This document shows, in pieces, positions 33,264 through 43,072 of a stretch of DNA of 64,000 nt. The stretch spans positions 248,001-312,000 of the forward strand of contig JAFISE010000012.1 of assembly GCA_022560025.1 (NCBI GenBank), read 5' to 3'. Each line of letters begins with the position of its first letter. The first letter of the stretch is position 1. The notes under the pieces were generated by a model that did not search any database, was not told the DNA's origin, and was given only the letters and a program-made list of their open reading frames with translations. Made by a program: the position numbers and the translations under genes. The DNA is from Stagonosporopsis chrysanthemi (Eukaryota; Ascomycota; Dothideomycetes; Pleosporales; Didymellaceae).

Positions 33264-34451
33264 ATGGGCTCTCTGCATGATTCCCGTATACACAAATGGT
33301 TCGCGACCTCACCGCCAGTGGCATGGACAATACGGCAGCTGCGAGAGATCCTCATTGGCTCCCTGAAGCAGGGCCCAATTCCCCAGCATGTTGCCTTTGT
33401 GATGGACGGTAACAGGCGATTTGCACGGAACCACCATATCGAGACTGTAGAAGGGCACAACATGGGCTTCGAGTCCTTAGCAAGGGTATGTTGCAGTTTT
33501 GGGGTACTGCTGCAGGCAATTGACGTGTTCGCAGATCTTGGAGGTCTGCTACAAAACAGGCGTCAAGGTTGTTACAATCTACGCATTCAGCATTGAGAAC
33601 TTCAAGCGATCGAAACACGAGGTCGATGCTCTGATGTCGATGGCCAAGGTCAAACTCGAGCAGCTATCTGAGCACGGTGCGCTTCTCGATAGATATGGGG
33701 CATCCGTCAGGGTCTTGGGTCAGCGAGAATTAATTAAACCTGATGTTCTCAAGGCCGTTGACAAGGCCGTCTCTATGACTGCGCATAACAAAAAGTGAGT
33801 CTGTGTTCCACTCCCAAGATCCCATGGCGATCTGACGTTGATAGGGCTATTCTGAACATCTGCTTTCCGTACACATCACGCCATGAAATCACGACCGCGG
33901 TCATGAAGACTGTCGAGACCTACAGCACACCTATTCATAATCTCCAGAGCCCTTCTAAGCGCACATTCTCCGAATCGGGTATCACAAAGCACATCCGCAA
34001 GCAGTCTGTCAAGGAAGACACTGAAGGCGGAGCCGAGCAGCGTGACTCTTGGTCGTCTATACCATCGAAAGAGGATAAACTCGATGACGAACGATCTTCA
34101 TCGAGTTCGACCGCCATCAATCCGTCCGAAAAAGACGACTTTCACAGCCTGCACCAGTTCTTGGATCCCGAAGCAATCAATGCTCAAACCTTGACGGAGA
34201 ACACGATGACAGCGGACGCCCCACCTCTCGACCTGCTAGTACGCACGTCTGGTGTGGAGCGTTTAAGTGACTTTATGCTGTGGCAATGCCACGAGAATAC
34301 ATCGATTGTGTTCTTGAAGTGCCTGTGGCCAGAATTCGACTTGTGGCAGTTTCTGCCGGTATTGGTGGAATGGCAGTGGCAGCAAAAGAAGATAAAGGAG
34401 TCTGCAGCGCAACAGCAGAAGACCATTCGAGGGCGGTCGAAGGCTGAGTAA
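33264..34451 (+). CDS. RER2: Dehydrodolichyl diphosphate synthase (cis-prenyltransferase, Rer2/Srt1 type)
   Basis: This enzyme condenses isopentenyl diphosphate onto farnesyl diphosphate to make the dolichol backbone for N-glycosylation and GPI synthesis; it acts at the ER. Exons are 33264-33485, 33535-33794 and 33845-34451 (introns 49 and 50 nt), giving 362 residues (yeast Rer2 286, Srt1 343). The catalytic Asp is in FVMDGNRRFARN. The second motif is IYAFSIENFKRSKHEVD. The C-terminal motif is DLLVRTSGVERLSDFMLWQ, followed by a conserved PEFDLWQFLPVLVEWQ. Between the Rossmann-like core and the RTSG motif is a Ser/Glu/Lys-rich insertion of about 100 residues (about 185-285) that I take as a disordered loop. 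The name could equally be SRT1; I cannot tell the paralogues apart. Confidence 0.9.
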
Positions 34452-35047
34452 CCAGTTGACGATGGTCACAATCCGTGGGAGCTGAATGAGTTGCAGCGAT
34501 CTAGAATGCATCGACGATACCCTAAGAGCAAGCGTGCATATTCAAACGTAGCAGAGTGCAAGACCTTCACCAATTAGAATGCATCATTAACGAACACAAG
34601 ATCGCAACTCTGGGATACTACCATAGCTTGCATGCGCGTATGCAGATGACACGCGGCAGGCCCTTATCTGTACCAGACGTTTGCATTGCTACACTGCTGC
34701 GGGAGCCAATCTTGTCATTCGTGCTACGGCAGGGTTTACCTCGAGTGGTACCCTGGAAATGCCCCAACGTCATGCCAACCACGGACTAGCCGTTGCACAG
34801 CACAATGCTCTCGCACGCCATAAAGACGGCGCGTGATCCTCGCAGTCCTTCGCATCAACCTGCATAGACATTTGCAAGCGTATCGCCCTCATCGCCCTGC
34901 CTCTGAGTTTCTCGCACATCAATACTGCCAACAACACTTCCTGCATCGACACTCGACCGTTCGTAGCAACCAAACAGCGTCTCAGCACGCACGTAAGAAG
35001 AGGATCATATGATACTTGCATGCATCTGACTGCATCCGTCGCACGAC
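34452..35047. other. Intergenic region, no supported gene
   Basis: 596 bp between two plus-strand genes. It carries the 3' flank of the prenyltransferase and the promoter and leader of the F-box-like gene. Only short chance frames are seen. Confidence 0.5.
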
Positions 35048-36098
35048 ATGGCTTCACCCAATCTCCTTACCATCCCGGTCGAGCTGCGAGAATTGATTTA
35101 CGGCTTCCTCTTTAGCTCATACACGATCCACCGGGGCCGCCGCAGACCTAGCAAACCATCGCTAGACACCACATGTTCGCCCCGTGCAGCCTTGCTGCTG
35201 ACATGCCGCCAGATTCACGCAGAAGCCTGGCGCCATCTCCCACTGAACTGTATTCTCCAATTCCGCGGTACAGAAGACCTCCTTGATACACTACTTTCTG
35301 TCGATCAGAGTGTCATTACTCGGCTACGTCACATTCGAGTTCGTGCATTTCCGTTTCCACTTTATGCAGACAACAGGCCGGAGTACTACCCAACATATTA
35401 CTTTGCCAATGCCTTAACCCTATTGCCCGGTCTCTGCCTTGATGAACTAGAAGTATACGATTGCTGGCACGGCATCGGACAAGGCGATGGTTGGCGCGAT
35501 GTGACCACATACATGGATATCGAGGCCCTCCTCAAAAGCGATGCATGGAAGAAGCTAACATATGTCACGCCTTGTACGGATTTTATCGCCTCCGGCTACG
35601 ACCACAGGCGCAAGCGAGAGCAGCAGCCAGAGACCTGGGACGCGATGATGAGGGAGCGTGATGGTGTAGGCTCGGGTGCGAGCGTACGTATGTGGGTCGT
35701 CCCTATTAAACAAAGCGAAAGTAGAGATGAGGCTCGCACTGAAGATGGTCGCAAGATGCAGGAGTGGTCTGCTCTACCAGGCCACGAAGTCATCGAAAAC
35801 TGGCGTTTAGCAGCACCGGAGCAGAAGCTCAAGGGCGAGGTTAGGGTACTTGCAAAGAGAGGTGACAGGGCTAGAGCTGTGCAGTTGGGTCTGCAGGAGA
35901 AAGCAGGCTGGAGGGAACTGAAGGAACAGGATGATGGATTTGTCAGAGAAGGTATGTTTGTGATGCTAAAGAGCGAACCATGGCTGACGAAACGTAGACT
36001 GGGCACCTTATCACAACGATATGGCAGATGCGATGGGTTGGCTGTACGGGGGCTATGGCAGGAGAATGCAGCTTGCTCATCAGGCGTTAAGCAGTTGA
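35048..36098 (+). CDS. F-box-like (fungal 2EXR-type) protein of unknown function
   Basis: Exons are 35048-35951 and 35998-36098 with a 46-nt intron (GTATGT donor, GCTGAC branch, CGTAG acceptor), giving 334 residues. The N-terminus (LLTIPVELRELIYGFLF, then LLLTCRQIHAEAW) matches the short F-box-like motif common in large fungal families; such proteins may recruit substrates to SCF ligases. The frame is also open across most of the intron. The spliced end (DWAPYHNDMADAMGWLYGGY) is clearly more protein-like than the unspliced one, so the spliced model is chosen. No repeat or catalytic domain follows the F-box-like motif. The substrate and the role are unknown. Confidence 0.75.
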
Positions 36099-36794
36099 GA
36101 GACTGAGAGATATCCGGGTATCTAGAAGACAGCATGTCATCTAAAAGTATCGTATCATAAATTTTTGACTGTTCAGTAGATGAGCAGAGTTTGAAATAAA
36201 GTTGAAGTCTTCTGCAGGTTCTTGTGCCGCGAGACACGTGCGTCTGCCCCAGACGTTCTTGAGACTTGTGTCGCACAGGCTGGACGCTGGCGCAGAACAG
36301 ACGATCTGCCAGAACGGAGCTCGGTCTGGTAGCGACAGCCTGCTCAGATCCGCTTTAGGTAGGCCGCTCAGTATGTTAGGTGTGTCCGCCTGATCGAGTG
36401 TCGCGAGGTGATCGAACCGCTGCTCGGCACGACTTGCCGCGAGCGAGCAGCAACGCTCCATAGCATCTTGATGCTGTGGCCCATAGGAGCGGCTCTCGAA
36501 CCATTTGGAGAACGAGTGGCCTAGACGCAAGCAGGAAGTCGAATTGCGGTGTGACACGTGCATTCGCGCTCGAGATGCCGCGGACGACCAACCCCGCTAG
36601 CGTGACTCCTGTTCCCGCAGAAACGGGCAGTTTGTTTACTACGTAATGAGGCACGAACCATCTGGAGTAACCACCCCAACCGCTCCGCCAAATATGCCAG
36701 ACATGTTCCTGCTATAGCTGCCTCGCTGCATCGATTTGCGCCTCCGCCTCGAGCATAGCACCTGCACTTCTCCCCCGTCGCCGCTGCCTTTGCA
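36099..36794. other. Intergenic region, no supported gene
   Basis: 696 bp upstream of the GBD/FH3 gene. Minus-strand open frames here have no protein-like features. The 36600-36790 part is C-rich and probably the promoter and leader of the next gene. Confidence 0.5.
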
Positions 36795-39514
36795 ATGGCT
36801 GAGCCTGCGCCAGGCCCCGCCGCAGGCCATCGCCGCAACAAGTCGGCCTCGGTCCTGATGTCGATCATCGGACAGCACAAGCGCTCACCATCTGACGGCA
36901 CGGCGCTCAAGGCAGCTCCCTCCGCTGCTCCATATATTCCTATGCCGTCCGCAACCATGAATGCGCCACTGTTACCGCCAGATCACCCGCACAGCCAAGC
37001 GCGGATAGCCAATAACCAGCTCGAGAATCTGCCTATTCTTACATCCTCGCCACAGAAACAATCGCACGACACTCGCAGCTCAAGTCCCAGGAAAGGCTTG
37101 CATAAGAAGACCCTCAGCACCGTTTCACTTCGGTCACTGGGTAAGGACAAGGCTAAGGAGAAGCAGTCAATCGACCTTAGGCAGTCACAGGAGGGAGAGG
37201 CGGCTTTTGACAACTCGAAGAAGACGAAGTCATCAACGAATTTGGCGTCTATGTTCGGCAAGAGCAGGTCTCGAAAGATTGGGCGCTCACCCAGCAAAGA
37301 CAAGGAGAACGCAGCTCCTTTCCCGCCAGCACTGGCCCCTGAGCCACCACGAACCCCGATATGGGCACAGTTCAGCTCGCAGCCTTTGCACGATATCACG
37401 GATACCAGCAAGGTCCCGCTCAGTGACCAGCGCCGCAGCCTTGAAGCTGAGATGAACTTGTACAACTCGCAGGACTACTCCTCCTCGAAGCAGCGCGACT
37501 TCTTCGACGTGGGCCAGCCTTCTCTTCAGAAGCGACCGACACCAAAGGAGCGACCGAAATCTATGCACATTCCCAAGTCCACAACATCGCTACTCGACAC
37601 GTTCACACGCAAAAAGAGCAACGAACGGGCTCCTTTGACCGATACACATGGGAATGGTGAAAGGGCAAGAGATAGTTCGCCCTCGAAAAGCAAGCCTGCA
37701 AGGCCTACGTTCGAGCGTGCCAGCACGGATATTTGTAGACAGCCTTTGGGGAACGGAGAAACAGACCGTCCACCGAGTCCAACCAAGAAGCAGAACAGGG
37801 TCATGGCTGCGGTTGCTGCTTTCAATGGTAGGGTAAAGCAAGCAGACGTCCCCCAAGCATCGCCCACTAAGGAGTTGGACCCAAAGGTGGTGGATGCAGA
37901 GTTTGAGGAAGTTCTGGTAAGTTGAAATTGAGTGAATCTGCAAGTAGTTGCAGCTAACCATGCTAGGAATCACGGAACATTCCCACACATCAACGCGCCG
38001 CAATGCGGACTTTGAAGATCGAAGTAAAGGCCGACTTCGTGCGAACACACAAGCTAGATACACCACGGCTGTCTACAACATCCGTCCCATCAATAGGCGA
38101 AAGCGAGGCCCGAGGCGCACCGAAGCTCCAGCCCCCGAAGTCGACACAGTCAAGGAATGACTCCGCTCAAGAAGACCCTTTGACATTGCAAACGAGCAAA
38201 GCAGATGGAACAAAGCGCGAGCGCCCAACAAGCAGGACATTCACTTTTAACAGAAGCAATTCTCCCACAAAAAAGCAGCGAGCTACCGAAATGGGTGCAA
38301 CTGCAAAGCCTACCAGTCCGATTCCAAAATCTCCATCTTCCAGATCTTTAGTCTCAGACGCAGCCTCAAACAGATCCGTGTCTAACAGCTCGAAGACGGT
38401 CAAGTCAACAGAGTTCATCAATTACCTCAAGAAAAACTCAAAGCCGCAAGACGTCGAAGTAGGCAAGCTGCACAAACTCCGGCTGCTATTGCGGAACGAG
38501 ACCGTCGAATGGGTCGATACTTTCATTCAGGATGGCGGCATGCTGGAGCTCGTTGGCTTGCTCCACCGAATCATGGAAATTGAGTGGCGCGAAGACCACG
38601 AAGACACACTCCTTCATGAGCTGCTCCGCTGCTTGAAAGGCCTATGCACAACGGATAGCGCCCTTAAGCAACTCGCCAGTATCTCATCTACCCTCTATCC
38701 AGCACTCATTGCGATGCTTTTCGACGAAGAGCACAAAGGTCCCAGCGAGTTCACCACTCGTGAGCTAATCATGCAGATCATCTTCGCTCATATCGATGTG
38801 GCGCCTGAAGCTGAGCTTGCCCCCCGCTCGGCAGAGCTTCTTACCTACCTCCGCGATCCCGTGAAAGAGAAGGAGTCCACGACGGTTCCGTTTATTCTGC
38901 AGATGCACACAAGCCGTCCATATCAGGTGTGGTGCAAGGAAATGACGAACGTCACCAAGGAAGTTTTTTGGATATTCATCCACAATTTGAACGTTATTCC
39001 CATTCCCCCGGCGGATACAACATCCAAGAGCTACGTCAAGAAGCACTTTCCCGGCCCTCGTGCAATCGTGCCTGCCGCTCCCTACGTCGGTGGCGTAGAG
39101 TGGGACGCAACAAACTACCTTGCGACACATATCGATCTCATCAATGGCCTGCTCGCTTCCTTGCCAACTCGTGAAGCTCGCAACGATCTTCGCGAAAACT
39201 TCCGCATTTCAGGCTTCGAGAAGCTCATGGGCCAGCTACGCGCGTGCAACCCCAAGTACTACGTGGCTGTTCATGACAGTATCAAGGTTTGGATTGGCGC
39301 CGCACTGGAAGACGACTGGGATATCAAACCGGTCAGAATGGGCAGTGGAGACAAGAACAACGGCAGCACAAGTCCAGTCAAGATGAGTCCAAAGAAGAAA
39401 GCTGAACCAGCGCCGCAAATTGATGTCCCAAAGCTCGATCTTGGCCTGGCTTTCGACAGGGAAATCGACATCGGCGGGCCTGTAAGAGGAAAAGCAGACG
39501 ACGATTGGATTTGA
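36795..39514 (+). CDS. GBD/FH3 (formin-like GTPase-binding and armadillo) protein without FH2
   Basis: Exons are 36795-37916 and 37967-39514 with a 50-nt intron (GCTAAC branch), giving 889 residues. The first about 370 residues are Ser/Pro/Lys-rich and probably disordered, with repeated SPxK-type sites. Splicing creates the block EEVLESRNIPTHQRAAMRTL, typical of the start of a diaphanous-formin GTPase-binding domain. Helical armadillo-like sequence follows to about residue 800 (for example LHKLRLLLRNETVEWVDTFI, LLHELLRCLKGLCTT, GFEKLMGQLRACNPKYYV). The protein ends WI without any FH1 proline tract or FH2 actin-nucleating domain. It is therefore likely a Rho-GTPase effector or scaffold in polarity rather than a nucleator. 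I recall fungal proteins named Rid1 with this make-up but cannot confirm the name. Confidence 0.8.
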
Positions 39515-40476
39515 GGCATCAAGCAGCATTCTGGATACGGCAGCCATTTTGTTTTCTTTTTTCATTTAGGCGCTGGGGCGGACCTGATTTCGTCGCTTCC
39601 TGTTCATCCACCGCCTTCCTTCCTTTTTCTCCTGTCTTAGCAGCTGCAGCGGGCGAACATACTCACGATTTTGACGAACATGACGACCGGGACATCATGC
39701 TCCCTCATTTCCTTACTGTGGCCTCTGCCTAAGAAGCATAAAAGGCCATGACCCTGTACATATTACATACATTTCTCATGGTACTATCGGTGGTGGAGTT
39801 CAGCGTTGGTAGCGAATCTTAATCAGCGCATTCCAAACACTTTCACAACTGCACTTGAGAAACCATCGTCGTAGCGTTGCCAGCGCCCCCAGCGGCCATC
39901 ACACGTCAAGAAATGGCTTTAATTTTTGTCATGCCAGTGCAACAAGTATGCTATGGGTATCTCATCTCAGCTTGTCACACGACCCAGAAACTCCACGAGA
40001 GTACTTCAAACGCGCCAGAAAGAAAACAGAAGACAAAATAGAAATATGGTCGCTACTGACACTTCCTTGAGTCGGAGGTGGAAGGCTGCGAGCTTTCTGG
40101 AGATGGTGCCGAGTGCAAATGACAGGGTGGACTAACGAGCTGAGCTCGCGAAGACGTGGCAGCATCGCCGTTCGATGGCGTGCATGGCTCCATAGCAAGC
40201 ATTGATGGGTTTGTGCTGATGGCCGTGGGCGACGGGTTGTGCAAGCGGTAACGGCGGAGATAGTTGTGCTGTTGATGGCTGGTGTGCTGGGCCGGGGCCC
40301 CCATGGAGGTCCCAGAGTGCGCGCATTGCCCGCTCTTCTGCTTGCTCGTCGATGCGCTTGTGTCTTCGAATCTGAGCTTCCTTCGCCTGGAAGGTATGTG
40401 CTGGATCGGCTCGCGTGCTACGCGTGCGCTCTAGGTCGACTATAGGTGCTGGTTTCGCGCGCATGTTCATGGATTT
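39515..40476. other. Convergent intergenic region, no supported gene
   Basis: 962 bp between the 3' ends of the GBD/FH3 and ETP1 genes. It is T-rich after 39540, as expected of 3' untranslated sequence. Frames on both strands are short and unconvincing. Confidence 0.5.
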
Positions 40477-42555
40477 CTATGCCTTCTTCTTTCCCTTGCC
40501 CTTCTTTCTCTTGCCGACCTCGATTGTCCCGCCCTCCACTTCCCCTTCTTGCAGACCGAAGGCCTCATTCTCTTGCATTTCTTTGATCTTTTGAGTTCCA
40601 CTGATGAACATGGACAGGTCGTGGTTCTGGTCTTCGAGGTCTGCCTTCTGTGATTCTAGCTCTTTGACCCTGACTTCGGCATCAGCAGCGACCTTCTCGA
40701 GATGCTTGATGCGCATAAGTAAAGAATCATTCACGATTTTCTCCTCCTTATATTGCTTTGTCAAAGAGCGGGCCAGTTCGGATGATGAAGTTGCCTTTTG
40801 TGCGTTTCTTGCGCTCTCTTTCTCCAACGCAGAGACTGTGGCAACGGTTTCTGCATGTTGTATCTGCAAGCATTGGAAGTCCTTTGCAAGAGTAGAAGCA
40901 GTGTGGGACGCCTCTTCCGCTGCGGCAGCAGCCTTGGTGCTCTTGTCTGTAGCTTTTGCAAGCTGTTCTTCGAAGTAGGCACGTTGAGATTCCAGCTGGG
41001 ATGTGAGCAGATAGGCGTATTCTATGCCCATGTTGTCCAGCTTCTCGCGTGGAACGCTGTCATTGGCGTATCCGGTCATGCCAGCTCCGCCGGAGGTTTG
41101 TTGAGTCGATGCAGGGAGATCAACAAGCTTACCGTCAGCCTTATTCTGTATTAAACGATGGACGTAGCCGTCACCAGCATAATCCCACACATGCTGTGAC
41201 ACAACATCCATGGCATATGTGTGCTTTGTGGCCTTATAGTGAGCGAAGGCGTGCGCCTCATCGTAGCGCCCACAACCGATGTTGCCGCAAATGACGCAGA
41301 TCCAGAGGTTTTCAGTAGCACCGCAGTCCTTACACATGTTCTCTGGTGCGTCACCATCAAGACCATGCTGTGGCATGAACGCATCGTTCTGAGTGTAACG
41401 GCACACTGGACATCCTGAGCCGCGCCATTTCTCCAGACATGCACAGTGGAAGACATGCTGGCAGAGGATGGTCAGCAGACCTGTTGTCTCATCCATGCGC
41501 TCGAGGCAGACAGGGCAGGTCGGTAGCTCGATGAGGGCTGGTGTAGGAGGAGCATGCGGCTTGGTCGTGAGTGGTGTTGCAAGTGAGCTACCCTCAGTAG
41601 ATGGAGAAGTAGACGAAACTGGCGGTAACAACGCAGGAGAATCCTGAGACACTGTTGGTGCGAATGGATCATTGGTCAGATCTGGATATGAGGAAGGATC
41701 ACGGGTGGAAGAGTCGCCGTCCTCGAAGTTGATAGATTTGACAAATACAACGTGGCAGTATTCGGGCTCCATGCTGTTAAATGTCTTCCCATTCCACTCC
41801 TTCTTCCAATCTCTTGCCTTGCTTGAATCTCGAAACTTCATCAAAACCATGTACTTGTTCGCCCTGCTTGTTCGGATGAGTCTGAAGTGCGAGACATCCT
41901 CTCTTGTCTGCTCTCCGACGAAACCGAGGAAGTCTGAAGGTGTCATATATGAGGGTACTGCCAGAATGCAGAGTGTTGTGCAGTCTTCCTTGACAAAGGG
42001 TCCGTATGCACCCTCAACCTCGTTGCCGAGCCCCGGTGTCTCATGTCCCTCGCGAAACAGGTGTACAACCCCCCAGCCTAATTCTGTATTCTTAGGGTCA
42101 GAAGGTATAAATTTGCCCTTCGTCGCGAGGCCACCGGAAGTCGCAACATGCTTGAGGGCCTGCCGTGACGTATCGCCATTGTTGCTCGGGAGCATATCGA
42201 TGCTCAAGATTGAAACGGTGTCGAAACGCCAGTCTTGATGAGCAGCGAAGCTGGTCTGAGAGGTTGCCTGGCCCGTCTTGGTCGGTGCTTGATCGACAGG
42301 AACCGGGCTATCACGATGCTCGGAGAGCGACAGTCGTGTGCGCTGGCTGAGTCGTCGGTTTCGGGAAGTGCTCGAAGCGCTCGAAGCGCTGTACGTTCTA
42401 GGCACCGGCGCTACTGAGCTTCGCAAGGGTCGCCTGTGAGCAGGGAGCTCTGACGTGAAGATGTTGGTCTGCGAAGGTGGGCTGAAGGTCGTGTCTGCAG
42501 GAGAGCGAGAAGAATGCAGCTCAAAGAAAAGGCAGAAGAAGTACTCTGGCATCAC
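40477..42555 (-). CDS. ETP1: BRAP2/Etp1-type RING and UBP zinc-finger protein
   Basis: This is a probable E3 ubiquitin ligase of the BRAP2 family; yeast Etp1 acts in ethanol tolerance and transporter turnover. It is a single exon of 692 residues (yeast 585). Residues about 190-275 form the BRAP2-type RNA-recognition-like fold (LCILAVPSYMTPSDFLGFVG, MVLMKFRDSSKARDWKKEWN). The RING finger at 347-386 has Cys-x2-Cys, a Cys-x-His pair and a final Cys-x2-Cys (CPVCLERMD and GCPVCRYTQ). The UBP-type zinc finger at about 407-470 (CKDCGATENLWICVICGNIG) keeps its Cys and His ligands. A long coiled coil (about 510-660) follows, and the C-terminus is a Lys/Gly run. A second Met directly follows the first. 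It lies 517 bp downstream of the CDC4 stop, in the same orientation. Confidence 0.94.
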   Translation of the reverse strand: MMPEYFFCLFFELHSSRSPADTTFSPPSQTNIFTSELPAHRRPLRSSVAPVPRTYSASSASSTSRNRRLSQRTRLSLSEHRDSPVPVDQAPTKTGQATSQTSFAAHQDWRFDTVSILSIDMLPSNNGDTSRQALKHVATSGGLATKGKFIPSDPKNTELGWGVVHLFREGHETPGLGNEVEGAYGPFVKEDCTTLCILAVPSYMTPSDFLGFVGEQTREDVSHFRLIRTSRANKYMVLMKFRDSSKARDWKKEWNGKTFNSMEPEYCHVVFVKSINFEDGDSSTRDPSSYPDLTNDPFAPTVSQDSPALLPPVSSTSPSTEGSSLATPLTTKPHAPPTPALIELPTCPVCLERMDETTGLLTILCQHVFHCACLEKWRGSGCPVCRYTQNDAFMPQHGLDGDAPENMCKDCGATENLWICVICGNIGCGRYDEAHAFAHYKATKHTYAMDVVSQHVWDYAGDGYVHRLIQNKADGKLVDLPASTQQTSGGAGMTGYANDSVPREKLDNMGIEYAYLLTSQLESQRAYFEEQLAKATDKSTKAAAAAEEASHTASTLAKDFQCLQIQHAETVATVSALEKESARNAQKATSSSELARSLTKQYKEEKIVNDSLLMRIKHLEKVAADAEVRVKELESQKADLEDQNHDLSMFISGTQKIKEMQENEAFGLQEGEVEGGTIEVGKRKKGKGKKKA

Positions 42556-43072
42556 GGACGATCGTGGGGAAGCCGCATCTCAACGGATGCAGATATGCCT
42601 GTCGTGTTGGATCGTTTAGTAGATCAAACATCGGGGACAATCGACGGGTGCTGGTGTGGGGCCTTTCAACCTTTGGTGGGGCAGGCGCGTCACGTCCATG
42701 GAGCATGGGCTAGACACCGAGGCTGGTGCTCACAACAAGCGGAACACATCACAGCATGTTTGAGACTATTGTTTAATATGAAATATGCGGGTATTCATTG
42801 TCATCGTCAATGCAACCTTGACCAGGTACGAAAACGCCTTAGCTATGCAATTATGACCCTCCAGAACCAGTATAAACGCCTTCCCAAACTGCGTAAGCAG
42901 ATGCATTGCCTGCAGAATTGGGTTATGTGATGATCAAGGGGCCTAAGGACTTCCTGTAGACCATGCTGGTGTACCAACGTCGGTACTGCTAATTGAGAAA
43001 ATGCATAAGGGTATTGTTGGAGATTGTGTTTCATGAAAAAACTTGTCGCGGGCCATCGCATCGTGGCACCCA
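42556..43072. other. Intergenic region between CDC4 and ETP1
   Basis: 517 bp containing the 3' end of CDC4 and the promoter of ETP1. It is AT-rich near 42760-42870. No gene is seen. Confidence 0.5.
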
